A DNA stretch of 59,628 nt from assembly GCA_031178305.1 (NCBI GenBank), contig JAPSJG010000002.1, positions 1 to 59,628 of the forward strand. The letters run 5' to 3'. The stretch comes from Sinorhizobium sp. (GTDB lineage Bacteria; Pseudomonadota; Alphaproteobacteria; Rhizobiales; Rhizobiaceae). Positions 43,212-51,051 of this stretch are shown here, in pieces. How positions within the stretch are numbered: position 1 is the stretch's first letter; each line of letters starts with the position of its first letter. The position numbers and the translations under genes were made by a program. The notes beneath the pieces were generated by a model, which saw only the letters and a list, made by a program, of their open reading frames with translations, was not told where the DNA came from and did not search any database.

Positions 43212-43643
43212 TCAGTCGTCGTTGGGGGTGTTGAAGCCATGCACCGCGGCGTCAGTAGCGGCGGGGCGGCGTTTGAGGCGCCGGGTCATGCGCTTGTGGC
43301 GCTGCTTAAGCTCGCGTTCGGAGTAGACCTTCATGCGAGCGGAGTGTTCTCGGGCGTGCGGGGCGCAGATCGTGGTTACGACGCCTGAGGGCTGCGAGAT
43401 CTGCGCGAGGAAGTGTTGGTTGGCGACGCGGGTGAACCCGCACCGGACGGACATCTCGACGCCGCGGGTCCAGATCAGGGCGCGAACACCGTCGATGCTC
43501 ATGCCGGCGGCGGCGGCGTGAGCCTCGGCCGCGGCCTTCTCAGTCGGCCATGAGCCGATGACGGACAGACCGATGATGCGCTGCACGTAGCGGGTCACCG
43601 CGTGATAACTCACCCGAATCGGAGAGGGCTCGGGCGCGCTCAT
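43212..43643 (-). CDS. Hypothetical protein
   Basis: 143 aa. Begins [20 protein letters not shown], ends with a basic helix [19 protein letters not shown] that may bind nucleic acid. Start overlaps the upstream 45-aa gene (ATGA). No family recognised. Confidence 0.65.
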   Translation of the reverse strand: MSAPEPSPIRVSYHAVTRYVQRIIGLSVIGSWPTEKAAAEAHAAAAGMSIDGVRALIWTRGVEMSVRCGFTRVANQHFLAQISQPSGVVTTICAPHAREHSARMKVYSERELKQRHKRMTRRLKRRPAATDAAVHGFNTPNDD

Positions 43644-43777
43644 TCATCGGCCCGTTGGGCCTTGGGCTTGCCTTTACCCTTGTCGAACGCCAGCGGCGCG
43701 CCGGGGCGATAGCCCTTCGGAGCTTCGATCGCGTCTTGTGCTTCGCGATCGGTATCATCTAGCGTCATCGGCTGCAT
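43640..43777 (-). CDS. Small protein, 45 aa
   Basis: Short gene MQPMTLDDTDREAQDAIEAP..., ending KAQRADE. It has a strong site (AGGAAAGGGG) 5-6 bases before ATG 43777. It overlaps its upstream neighbour by 23 bp and the downstream gene by ATGA. Acidic N-terminus, Lys/Pro-rich C-terminus. Coupling on both sides argues it is real; function unknown. Confidence 0.6.
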   Translation of the reverse strand: MQPMTLDDTDREAQDAIEAPKGYRPGAPLAFDKGKGKPKAQRADE

Positions 43778-44051
43778 TCGTGCCCCTTTCCTTGTTTTTC
43801 AGCACATCGAGGGTCTGCACGAGGACGGCCAGGTGGTGTTCCTGCTTGGCGACGTCGTGCCTTGGCCGCTTCGGGCCATGGGTTTCCAGCCACCAGACCT
43901 TCGAGCGCGCCATGCTCTCCAAGCTCTCGATCGCCTGTTCGCGACCGACTTCGATGTGCCGCGCCCGGTTGAAGTGTTCCTTTACCGACCGCTCCTCCGC
44001 TTGCTGTGCAAGAGCAGTGACTGAGGTTGTCGCCCTTCCATTTGCCGGCAT
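43755..44051 (-). CDS. Small helical hypothetical protein
   Basis: 98 aa; ATGA overlap with the upstream gene sets ATG 44051. Helical and charged (AQQAEERSVKEHFNRARHIEV, AIESLESMARSKVWWLETH). No family recognised. Confidence 0.62.
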   Translation of the reverse strand: MPANGRATTSVTALAQQAEERSVKEHFNRARHIEVGREQAIESLESMARSKVWWLETHGPKRPRHDVAKQEHHLAVLVQTLDVLKNKERGTNAADDAR

Positions 44052-44701
44052 CAGGCGGACCCGCTGACGGCTAGGCGCTCTCGTTCGAGGCGGGCAATCT
44101 GTTGGTCGATCTCCCGGCGGCGCTCCAAGCGCGCTGCTTCGTCCACCCAATCCGGCGGATCCGGAAAACAGGCAGCGAGCAGTGAGGGGCCATAGGTGCG
44201 AAGAAGAATGGAAAAGTGCTGCACCGACGGGAGCGTCCGCCGGTGCAGCCAGTTCTCAACGCTGGCTGAGGGTATGCCGGTCTCCGCCTCGACGTGATGA
44301 ATGGTCGAGCGGGGATGGCGATCCTTCAGCCAGGTGACGAGCCCCGCGACATCGAAAACGAGTGCGGAGCTTTTCCCGCGAACTTGCGGGACTTTCCCTG
44401 CGGAAACGTGCCGGCGTTCCGGGCCACTGTAGTAGCGCGGGGTGTCGTCGTCACACAGACCGTGGAAGTGAAGCCCTTTGAGATTGCTGGCAGGCAAGGG
44501 GGCTTTGGCAGACGTGAACAGGGCAATCAGGCGATGATGTATGCGGACAGGGGTCGCGATCATGGCCGTCCACGCGAACCGCAGGGATGCGGAAATGCTC
44601 AGGCCCTCGGTGATGCCGTTGAACGCATCATTGAGGGGCTGCGGCGGGAAAAGGAGAGAAGAGCGAGTGAGAGAAGGTTGCAGGGGAGCGGTGATGCTCA
44701 T
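44051..44701 (-). CDS. Helix-turn-helix regulatory protein
   Basis: 216 aa, coupled by ATGA to the Cro-like gene. The C-terminal half has an HTH-like unit: HPRSTIHHVEAETGIPSASVENWLHRRTLPSVQHFSILLRTYG, followed by a coiled coil (ARLERRREIDQQIARLERERL). The position, second in the leftward early operon, suggests a CII-like or delayed-early regulator; inferred. Confidence 0.6.
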   Translation of the reverse strand: MSITAPLQPSLTRSSLLFPPQPLNDAFNGITEGLSISASLRFAWTAMIATPVRIHHRLIALFTSAKAPLPASNLKGLHFHGLCDDDTPRYYSGPERRHVSAGKVPQVRGKSSALVFDVAGLVTWLKDRHPRSTIHHVEAETGIPSASVENWLHRRTLPSVQHFSILLRTYGPSLLAACFPDPPDWVDEAARLERRREIDQQIARLERERLAVSGSA

Positions 44702-44940
44702 GACGGCGACTCCTCAAAACAGCGGTGCTCTGAAGGGGAAGCGAGATGCGTTCTCGCTGGCCGAAATGCGGCCGGCAGAAGTTCTTCACGGGGGATGCCA
44801 GTGAACGCCTCGACCTCGGCCAGATCGTCAACCGGAACCTGTTTCCATTGGCTGATCGTGGAGGGCTGCCTCCCGAGGTGTTCGGCAAGGCGGCACATGG
44901 CACCACGATTCGCTTTGAAGTAATTTTTCAGCGCTTCCAT
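44698..44940 (-). CDS. Cro/YdaS-like repressor
   Basis: 80 aa. ALKNYFKANRGAMCRLAEHLGRQPSTISQWKQVPVDDLAEVEAFTG is a YdaS/Cro-type helix-turn-helix with the recognition helix QPSTISQWK. It is the first gene of the leftward lytic operon and divergent from the CI-like repressor, with the three-copy operator between them. ATG 44940 is preferred over an upstream TTG that lies inside the operator. Confidence 0.82.
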   Translation of the reverse strand: MEALKNYFKANRGAMCRLAEHLGRQPSTISQWKQVPVDDLAEVEAFTGIPREELLPAAFRPARTHLASPSEHRCFEESPS

Positions 44941-44949
44941 GGCGCCAAC

Positions 44950-44992
44950 TTCAGTCAAAACGAAATTTCAGTCAAGAAAAAATTTCAGTCAA
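44950..44992. promoter_or_regulatory. Left operator: three TTCAGTCAA repeats at 17-bp spacing
   Basis: Copies at 44950-44958, 44967-44975 and 44984-44992. The complement of the third gives TTGACT (44992-44987), 16 bases from TGAAAT (44970-44965), a likely leftward promoter whose -35 lies inside the operator. Repressor binding would block the Cro-like operon and sit upstream of the repressor gene. Confidence 0.82.
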
Positions 44993-45034
44993 ATGCTATG
45001 GTTTAACGCCCGGTAATGGCGTCATTTTGGAAAC

Positions 45035-45460
45035 ATGGGAACGAGATCGAAGATTCAGATGAGCCCTGAAGGAAAGCCCCGCCACTTCATCAAGGAGTGG
45101 CGGAAATATCGGCGCATGACACAAGAAGAAGTCGCGAGCGCCATAGGCGGCTCGGTGTCTTCAATTTCCCAATTAGAGAACGGTAAGCAGGGCTACAGCC
45201 AGACAATCCTTGAAGCCCTGGCTGAGATTTTCCAGTGCACGCCGGTTGAGCTGCTTTCGGTCAACCCGATTGAACAGCATCAGGGTTCCAGTCGCCGTCC
45301 TTCTCAGAACGCCGCGGTCTCGCTGATTTCTCTGCTCGATAACCTGCGCAGCCTAGCAGACGCTCATCCAGAACGACTTGCTTTAGCGCTTGAGGCTCTC
45401 GAACGACTGACTGACCAGCCGGACAGCGCTCAAAATTCGGGCACGAAAGACAATCGATAA
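45035..45460 (+). CDS. CI-like HTH repressor
   Basis: 141 aa. FIKEWRKYRRMTQEEVASAIGGSVSSISQLENGKQGYSQTILEALAEIFQCTPVELL is an XRE helix-turn-helix domain (residues about 17-75). The C-terminal half is helical and has no LexA/S24-type Ser-Lys protease motif, so induction should not rely on RecA self-cleavage. It is divergent from the Cro-like gene with operator repeats between. ATG 45035 follows TTGGAA; ATG 45059 is an alternative. Confidence 0.85.
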   Translation: MGTRSKIQMSPEGKPRHFIKEWRKYRRMTQEEVASAIGGSVSSISQLENGKQGYSQTILEALAEIFQCTPVELLSVNPIEQHQGSSRRPSQNAAVSLISLLDNLRSLADAHPERLALALEALERLTDQPDSAQNSGTKDNR

Positions 45461-45728
45461 CCTGATTGAACACGGCCATGTCCGACTGGGAGAGGCGCGA
45501 TAGCCTTCCCGTCAATCTGTCTTCATTGATCACTTACTTCGACCTGCATGTGTGGGGGCAGCGGGGAGCCGTGTGCATCGGCCGCTCTCTTTTCGCTCAT
45601 ACTCTGCGAGCTGTGGCAAGTGCAAAGTATTATGTAGGTTTCAACTTTTTGTTTCAACCTAGTTAAAGTGTATTCATTGCATCTCTTAAGTGCAACCAAT
45701 GCACTTAATGGCATTGGTCATACTATTC
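45461..45728. other. AT-rich gap with dyads between convergent immunity genes
   Basis: No convincing gene. It holds a perfect dyad TTAAGTGCA-N5-TGCACTTAA (45686-45708) and TAGGTT...AACCTA (45635-45661) that includes two copies of GTTTCAAC. A short frame from ATG 45478 (62 codons) lacks a good ribosome site. The dyads may end transcription from both sides or bind a regulator. Confidence 0.5.
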
Positions 45729-46004
45729 TCACCCGAATAACAGCCAGTACCGATTTCCAGTGTGTCTCTTTCTCTCGACCCCTAAGAATTTATGGGTTTC
45801 TAGCTGCTCGATTGCTGAAATGACGCCACGCTTACTTGCGTTCACGGCGGCGGCAATATCGCCGATCGACGAAGTTGCCTCACGCCGGTCGGCGTCCATC
45901 TCCGTGGCCAGAAACACGGCAACGCGTGCCGCCAGGTGCGGAAGATGTGGCGACCGCACGACCATTCTGAGCCAGTCCTCTCGTTCTCGTAAGAATTGCG
46001 GCAT
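45729..46004 (-). CDS. Small winged-helix regulatory protein
   Basis: 91 aa. HLAARVAVFLATEMDADRREATSSIGDIAAAVNASKRGVISAIEQLETHKFLGVERKR is a helix-turn-helix plus wing, like MarR or replication-initiator domains (IGDIAAAVNASKRGVISAI as recognition unit). It is divergent from the rightward early operon, with operator copies between. A leftward promoter TTGACT (46064-46059), N16, TATGTT (46042-46037) uses an operator copy as its -35. Confidence 0.72.
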   Translation of the reverse strand: MPQFLREREDWLRMVVRSPHLPHLAARVAVFLATEMDADRREATSSIGDIAAAVNASKRGVISAIEQLETHKFLGVERKRHTGNRYWLLFG

Positions 46005-46055
46005 GACGGCCCTTTCACGCAGCGGTCATATCGCGAAACATACGCATTCTCGAAT

Positions 46056-46108
46056 TTCAGTCAAAGCGAAATTTTATGATTGACTGAATTTCAGTCAAAC
46101 ACTAAGTT
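46056..46108. promoter_or_regulatory. Right operator and rightward early promoter
   Basis: One TTCAGTCAA at 46056-46064 and a perfect 19-bp palindrome TTGACTGAATTTCAGTCAA at 46080-46098. The two same-strand copies are 34 bp (2 x 17) apart. TTGACT (46080-46085), N17, TAAGTT (46103-46108) is the likely start of the early operon. The same repressor should therefore silence both directions. Confidence 0.78.
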
Positions 46109-46144
46109 TTTCCCCAATTGGTTTCAAATCACGAAGGGTTCGCC

Positions 46145-46279
46145 ATGAGGCGTTTCGCTATTTTTGCCGCGGTAGCCGCACTATCCGTGCTGACGCTGCG
46201 GGCTGGTGCCACCGATGCGATGAACGAATGCCAGGCGGCACACAGCTTCGACGCCTGCCACCACGCTCTGAACCGGTAG
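46145..46279 (+). CDS. Small secreted protein, 44 aa
   Basis: MRRFAIFAAVAALSVLTLRAGAT is a signal peptide; about 22 residues remain, with two Cys and three His (MNECQAAHSFDACHHALNR). A good site (GAAGGG) precedes ATG 46145. It is the first gene of the early operon. A tiny exported Cys/His peptide could act in the periplasm or be a toxin-like or exclusion peptide; function unknown. Confidence 0.6.
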   Translation: MRRFAIFAAVAALSVLTLRAGATDAMNECQAAHSFDACHHALNR

Positions 46280-46288
46280 GGGGTGGCA

Positions 46289-46615
46289 ATGCGCAGATGG
46301 ACCTGCATCAACTGCGGCGCGGTCGAGCGCCTGACCTTCTATCCGGATGGCTGCTCAAGCTGCGGCAGCACGATGGTTGACGACGAGGGCAGATCGACCT
46401 TTACCGGCGACGCGGCCGATATCCCGTTCGAGGACTATCTCTCTGCGGGCGAGTTCGACCGCGCCGCGATCGTCGAACTGTGGCATGCCGGCGTGCTGGA
46501 TCAGTCCACCGCGGCCGTCTCGGCGCTGCGCAACGTGCTCGACGACATGCTGCTTGAGAACCGCATCGACATGATGATGCATGTGTTCTCGGCACCGGGC
46601 CGAGAGGCCGCCTGA
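46289..46615 (+). CDS. Zinc-ribbon protein
   Basis: 108 aa. The N-terminus has CINC and CSSC, a rubredoxin-like zinc ribbon (residues 6-27). The acidic helical remainder (EDYLSAGEFDRAAIVELWHAGVLDQS) has no named family. ATG 46289 after GGGGGT is chosen. Confidence 0.65.
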   Translation: MRRWTCINCGAVERLTFYPDGCSSCGSTMVDDEGRSTFTGDAADIPFEDYLSAGEFDRAAIVELWHAGVLDQSTAAVSALRNVLDDMLLENRIDMMMHVFSAPGREAA

Positions 46616-47179
46616 ATGGGGAAGCATTCCAATTTCCCCCGCCGGAAAGAAGACGAATACCTGACGCCTTATGAGGCGGCGCTTCCGCTGAAGCCTTTCC
46701 TGAGTGGCGTCCGCACCTTCGCCGAGCCGTGCTGCGCCGATGGCCGCCTTGTCCGGTGGGTCGAGAGTTTCGGTCCGCTGTGCATCCATAGCGGCGATAT
46801 CCAGACCGGCACCGATGCGCTGACCGATCCGGTGCTCGACTGCCTCATCGTCGATGCGATCATCACCAACCCGCCCTACACGTGGGACCTTTTGTCTGCG
46901 CTGGTCGACCGCTTCATGAGGATCGCGCCTACGTGGCTGCTGCTGGAAGCGGACTTCAAGTACAATCTCCGCACCCAAGACTTCATGCGCCACTGCAGCG
47001 ACGTGGTTCCTGTCGGCCGTGTCCGTTGGTTCGAGGACACCACTGAGGACAGCAAGGGCAATTACGCCTGGTATCGCTTCCACGTCCAGCACACACGCGG
47101 TCCCGTCTTCCATCCCGTCCAGCAGATAGACAAGCGCGGCATTCGCAAGAAGCAGCGCGAGGGGGTGCTCGTTGCCTGA
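46616..47179 (+). CDS. DNA methyltransferase-like protein (NPPY)
   Basis: 187 aa. EYLTPYEAALPLKPFLSGVRTFAEPCCADGRLVRW is motif-I-like and IITNPPYTWDLL is the N6-adenine methylase catalytic motif. The protein is short for a full enzyme but matches small phage methylases that read D(E)YxTP at the start. One of four adenine methylases in this phage. Confidence 0.75.
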   Translation: MGKHSNFPRRKEDEYLTPYEAALPLKPFLSGVRTFAEPCCADGRLVRWVESFGPLCIHSGDIQTGTDALTDPVLDCLIVDAIITNPPYTWDLLSALVDRFMRIAPTWLLLEADFKYNLRTQDFMRHCSDVVPVGRVRWFEDTTEDSKGNYAWYRFHVQHTRGPVFHPVQQIDKRGIRKKQREGVLVA

Positions 47180-47402
47180 CGCTCTTGCGATGCAAGCGGC
47201 CTTTGCCGTCACGGTCGCCGCTTACCTGATCGGCTGCGGCCTCGGCACCATTCACCGGCTCATCGAAGAGCGCCGCACCGAGAAGATGGTGCGCGACATC
47301 ATCGCCGACATCGAGCGGTGCGATGCCGCCGCCGCCGCCCTCATCAAGTTCCGAGAAGCCCAATCCGGGCAAACACCAGAAGGAGAGTATCATGCTTGCT
47401 AG
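47172..47402 (+). CDS. Small membrane protein
   Basis: 76 aa, TTG start at 47172 after GGGGGTG (ATG 47190 possible). One transmembrane helix (AFAVTVAAYLIGCGLGTI), then a charged cytoplasmic helix (RLIEERRTEKMVRDIIADIE). No family recognised. Overlaps the next gene by 11 bp. Confidence 0.55.
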   Translation: MPDALAMQAAFAVTVAAYLIGCGLGTIHRLIEERRTEKMVRDIIADIERCDAAAAALIKFREAQSGQTPEGEYHAC

Positions 47403-47805
47403 AACCAACCCCGCCCCCAAGAAGCCGAACCCGATCGACTTACAGGTCGGCACCCGTATCCGCCTCCGGCGCAACATCCTCGGCATGAGCCAGGAGACGC
47501 TGGCCGCGCATCTGGGGATCACCTTCCAACAGGTCCAAAAGTACGAGAAGGGCACGAACCGCGTCGGCGCTAGCAGGCTGCAGGCCATCAGCGAAGCGCT
47601 CAAGGTCACCCCCTCTTACTTCTTCGACAAGCCAGAAGGTGCCCCCGAGGCAAACGGGAGCGAACCCGACGAGGTGATGAGCTTCGTCGCCAGTGCCGAG
47701 GGCATTGCGCTCAATCGCGCCTTCGCCCGCATCCAGGACGCCAACACCCGCCAGAAGCTCGTCGCCCTGATCAAGGCGGTCGCCTCCTCGGCCGACGCGG
47801 CTTAG
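47392..47805 (+). CDS. XRE-family transcriptional regulator
   Basis: 137 aa; AAGGAG precedes ATG 47392. VGTRIRLRRNILGMSQETLAAHLGITFQQVQKYEKGTNRVGASRLQAISEAL is a typical rhizobial XRE domain, close to SinR/CtrA-era regulators in sequence pattern (FQQVQKYEKG). The C-terminal part is a helical dimer region. It may adjust early operon expression. Confidence 0.85.
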   Translation: MLARTNPAPKKPNPIDLQVGTRIRLRRNILGMSQETLAAHLGITFQQVQKYEKGTNRVGASRLQAISEALKVTPSYFFDKPEGAPEANGSEPDEVMSFVASAEGIALNRAFARIQDANTRQKLVALIKAVASSADAA

Positions 47806-47863
47806 CCGCGGCTGATCCGCTCCGGTTTCCGCCCCTGAACAACGGGGGCGGTTTCCCGAACGG

Positions 47864-48691
47864 ATGGACGAGAAGGGGATGCGCGTGAACGACGTGAACA
47901 TGAATATCGGCCTTGAGCCGGAGCTTGCGTGGGTCAATCTGGCCCATATCCGTGTAGATACCAGCTATCAGCGCCCGGTGAAGCCGAAGCGAGTTGCGCA
48001 GATCCTGCGCGAGTTCGACTGGAAGAGGTTCGGGACGCTGATGTTGGTCCGGCACGCGGACGATGATTTCACCGTCTATGACGGGCAGCATCGGTTCGAG
48101 GCGGCGAGCAAGCATCCCGCAGTGTCAGAAGTTCCGGCTGTGATCGTGACGCTCGAACAGGCGTACGAGGAAGCGCAGAGCTTCCTGGGCGTGAACACCA
48201 ACCGCAGCGCCATCACGACGGTCGAGAAGTTTTGGGCCGGGCTGGAAGCTGGCGACGAGGCGATGGGCCGCATCTGCGCAGTTCTTGAGGACGCCGGCTG
48301 CGAAGTCGTGCCGGTCGGCACGAAATCGCCAGCACCTAACCGGACGAGTTCGATCAGCGCGCTGGAGAGAGCGCTTAAGTCCTATGGCGATGAGGCTGTC
48401 ACCAAGGCGTGCCGGACGCTGCGCACCGCCTGGTCCAAGGACAATGGCGCGCTGAACGGGACGATGATCCAGGCACTCGCTCGGCTGTACCGAAACAACA
48501 AGAAGTTCATCGATGAGAGCCGCATGGCGACCAAGCTCAAGAGCAAGGATCGCAAGATCCTGACGGGCGACGCAGAGGCATTGCGCAAGATGGGCGGCGG
48601 CGATGCGCCTCTGGCCGTCGCGAAGGCGATGGTCGAAATCTATAACAAGGGCCTTCAGAAGGACCTCATCGCGCTCGGAGAGAAGCGATGA
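47864..48691 (+). CDS. ParB/Srx-like N-terminal domain protein
   Basis: 275 aa. VNLAHIRVDTSYQRPVKPKRVAQILREFDWKRFGTLMLVRHADDDFTVYDGQHRFEAA is a ParB-like nucleotide-binding fold with the YDGQHR box. The rest is helical and has no ParB DNA-binding HTH. Such proteins are common in phage early regions; the role is unknown but may be a CTPase or nuclease-like activity. Start uncertain between ATG 47864 and 47879. Confidence 0.78.
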   Translation: MDEKGMRVNDVNMNIGLEPELAWVNLAHIRVDTSYQRPVKPKRVAQILREFDWKRFGTLMLVRHADDDFTVYDGQHRFEAASKHPAVSEVPAVIVTLEQAYEEAQSFLGVNTNRSAITTVEKFWAGLEAGDEAMGRICAVLEDAGCEVVPVGTKSPAPNRTSSISALERALKSYGDEAVTKACRTLRTAWSKDNGALNGTMIQALARLYRNNKKFIDESRMATKLKSKDRKILTGDAEALRKMGGGDAPLAVAKAMVEIYNKGLQKDLIALGEKR

Positions 48692-49068
48692 CCCCGGTAT
48701 CGCAATCGTCCGAACTCATGGAGCTCGATCGCGCCATTGCGATCGTCAGGGCAATCAACCAGCGTGCTTTCTCCGCCATGGGGATTGGCGGGCAGTGCGA
48801 CACCCTGGAGCGAATTAGCTTGGCCGAAATGATCGATGCCAAAGAGCGCGTGCAGCTCGAAAACGAGTTGCAGTCGAGCGGAGGCGCGCGGTTGTTCTAC
48901 GTCGTTCCAGATGACCGCCTGATCGCCGCAGCCTACGCGTTGCAGCATTGCGACGCCAAAGACGAGCCCGTCGTGATGTGCCCCGGCCGAGACCACGAAG
49001 GCGCACCAATCCACAAGGCGCTGTTCGTCGGCACGTTTGGCGCTGAGATCGAAGAGGACGCTCAATGA
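48688..49068 (+). CDS. Hypothetical protein
   Basis: 126 aa, ATGA overlaps at both ends. Helical N-terminus (ELMELDRAIAIVRAINQRAFSAMGI), then a small alpha/beta part. No family recognised. Confidence 0.65.
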   Translation: MTPVSQSSELMELDRAIAIVRAINQRAFSAMGIGGQCDTLERISLAEMIDAKERVQLENELQSSGGARLFYVVPDDRLIAAAYALQHCDAKDEPVVMCPGRDHEGAPIHKALFVGTFGAEIEEDAQ

Positions 49069-49697
49069 GCGTCACGAACCATCCCCTGCATTGGCCGCAG
49101 GCTCGGCCAAGAACGAAATCGCCGATCCGAGCCTCGTTCAACAAGAAGGTGACGAGGCCCGGCAAGAGCTACGCCGAGACCGTCTCTTTGTCCGTCGCGG
49201 ACGCCATCGAGCGACTGCAGCGCGAGCTCGACCTGCTCGGAGCGCGCCAATACGTCCTCTCGACCAATCTGGAATTGCGGCTCGATGGGCTGCCGCGATC
49301 GGGCCAGCCGGAGCCGGCGGACCGTGGCGTTGCCCTCTACTTCCATCTTGGCGACAAGCCGCATTGCCTTCCTTGCGATCGATACGATCGCGTCGCGGAC
49401 AATATCGCGGCCATTGCGAAGCACATCGAGGCGACGCGCGCCATCGAGCGCTACGGCGTCGCGAACATGAACGAGATGTTCGCCGGCTTTGAGGCCCTGC
49501 CGGCACCGGTAGCGAAGCCGCACTGGTCCGAAGTGCTGCAAGTATCCCCCGATGCCAGCGTGCCTGAGATCGAAGCCGCGTTCCGCGCGAAGGCAGCGAA
49601 ACACCACCCCGATAAACCCGGCGGCAGCCATGCGGCCATGGTCGAACTTAACCTCGCTCGCCTGGTGGCGCTGGGAGAAGCATATGAAAATCACTGA
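49065..49697 (+). CDS. Protein with C-terminal J domain
   Basis: 210 aa. The last 60 residues, HWSEVLQVSPDASVPEIEAAFRAKAAKHHPDKPGG, are a J domain with the HPD triad that stimulates DnaK. The first 140 residues are not a known DnaJ region (SVADAIERLQRELDLLGARQYVLSTN). It probably brings host DnaK to a phage client in replication or assembly, as phage J-domain antigens do elsewhere. Confidence 0.85.
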   Translation: MSVTNHPLHWPQARPRTKSPIRASFNKKVTRPGKSYAETVSLSVADAIERLQRELDLLGARQYVLSTNLELRLDGLPRSGQPEPADRGVALYFHLGDKPHCLPCDRYDRVADNIAAIAKHIEATRAIERYGVANMNEMFAGFEALPAPVAKPHWSEVLQVSPDASVPEIEAAFRAKAAKHHPDKPGGSHAAMVELNLARLVALGEAYENH

Positions 49698-50082
49698 GAT
49701 ACTGAAGCAGCGCTGGCGCGAGGCGAGCGCCCTCGTCAACCAGATCGACGAGGAGCGCATGAAGCTGCTCGAACCGACCGAGAAGCGCTGGCACGCCGCG
49801 CTCGACACCCTGCAGTGCCTCAACGATCAGTGCCAGGCACACGATCATATTCGGTGCGAGGCATGCGAGGCGCCGATCTTCGAGGGAGAACCCTATCTCG
49901 GCGGCGATACGCCGCTCTGTGAGATTTGCGCTCCCCCTTACCAGGCACTCATCGACGAGCCCGATTTCTTCGTTGACGGCGACGGCAACCCCGCCACGCC
50001 GGAGCAATGCCGCGAATGGTTCGACGCCCACATCGCCGCCGGCGGCTCGCCGACGGACAGCATGTCGAGGGTGATGCGATGA
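49684..50082 (+). CDS. Zinc-finger hypothetical protein
   Basis: 132 aa. CEACEAPIFEGEPYLGGDTPLCEICAPPY has two CxxC pairs (about residues 60-85) forming a treble-clef-like zinc site. An N-terminal coiled coil precedes it. No named family. Confidence 0.65.
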   Translation: MKITEILKQRWREASALVNQIDEERMKLLEPTEKRWHAALDTLQCLNDQCQAHDHIRCEACEAPIFEGEPYLGGDTPLCEICAPPYQALIDEPDFFVDGDGNPATPEQCREWFDAHIAAGGSPTDSMSRVMR

Positions 50083-50732
50083 GCCGCGACATCCCCATCC
50101 TTTTCTCCGGTCCCATGATCCGCGCGCTGCTCGCCGGCCGCAAGGCGCAGACGCGAAGGCTTTGCAAGGATCAACCACCGGCAGGCGTCACGATCATACG
50201 GAAGACTATCCGGCCGTTTGGCAAAGAGCCGTACCACGCATTCGAGCGCCGCACGAAATTCGGCAACTTCGGAGGCGAAGTTCCGGTGAAGATAAGCCGT
50301 GGAGACCGTCTGTGGGTAAAGGAAACTCATGCCCGCGTCGGCGACAACGGCGACGATCACATGGCCTGCCCGGACCTGACGAGGCTGGTCTACTACCGCG
50401 CCGACGACGTGCAACCAGAGCTTTCGCGCTGGCGACCGTCGATCTTCATGCGCAGGCAGGATTCGCGCCTCACGCTTCTCGTCACGGACGTTCGCGTCGA
50501 GCGGCTGCAGGAAATCAGCGAGGCCGATGCCATCGCGGAGGGTGTCGAGCGCGACAGTGATGGGTGGCGTGATTACCTCATGCCGCAAACCCAATGCTGC
50601 GCCTCTGCGACGGATAGCTACCGAACGCTATGGGACAGCATCAACGGCGCGGGCGCATGGGAAGCTAACCCTTGGGTCGCCGCCTACACCTTTAAGGTTA
50701 TCAAGCAGAACATCGACGAGGTGGCCGCATGA
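50079..50732 (+). CDS. ASCH-like phage protein
   Basis: 217 aa, ATGA overlap at both ends. IPILFSGPMIRALLAGRKAQTRR matches the opening strand-helix of phage ASCH-like proteins, followed by ISRGDRLWVKETHA and LLVTDVRVERLQEISEADAIAEGV. These PUA-related folds bind RNA or modified nucleotides. Common as a phage early gene; exact activity unknown. Confidence 0.75.
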   Translation: MSRDIPILFSGPMIRALLAGRKAQTRRLCKDQPPAGVTIIRKTIRPFGKEPYHAFERRTKFGNFGGEVPVKISRGDRLWVKETHARVGDNGDDHMACPDLTRLVYYRADDVQPELSRWRPSIFMRRQDSRLTLLVTDVRVERLQEISEADAIAEGVERDSDGWRDYLMPQTQCCASATDSYRTLWDSINGAGAWEANPWVAAYTFKVIKQNIDEVAA

Positions 50733-51049
50733 CCATCACCGATCTGCCAAACACGGCCGATTTCATCACCAACGAGCGCTATGGCGAGTATGAGGCCACG
50801 TTCTCAGTCCGCGGCACGATCCGAATAACGATCAAGGCCGAAAGCTTGGAGGAGGCCCGATCAAAAGCCGACGCGATGACCGAAGATGAAGAATTCGGTT
50901 TGGAGCTCGACGACGCGGAAGATGTATCGCTCGACAGGGTCGGCAAGACACGGCCGATGTTCCTAGTCACCCGTGACGGCCAGAGCATGCAGGTAAGCCA
51001 CCTTCAGCCAGGTGACCTTCCTCGCCAACCGGACGAGCGGGGGTTCTGA
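50729..51049 (+). CDS. Hypothetical protein
   Basis: 106 aa, acidic, overlapping its neighbour by ATGA. YEATFSVRGTIRITIKAESLEEARSKADAM suggests a small alpha/beta sandwich. No family recognised. Confidence 0.6.
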   Translation: MTITDLPNTADFITNERYGEYEATFSVRGTIRITIKAESLEEARSKADAMTEDEEFGLELDDAEDVSLDRVGKTRPMFLVTRDGQSMQVSHLQPGDLPRQPDERGF

Positions 51050-51051
51050 GC

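Noticed and set aside
44950-44992. CRISPR-like repeats
   Set aside because: Units are 9 bp at 17-bp spacing with no spacers or cas genes; they are operator elements.
45035-45460. RecA-cleavable LexA-type repressor
   Set aside because: Only 141 aa, with no S24 peptidase motif or Ala-Gly cleavage site visible.
45478-45666. Short rightward gene after the repressor
   Set aside because: No ribosome site, no recognisable content, and the region is AT-rich with dyads.
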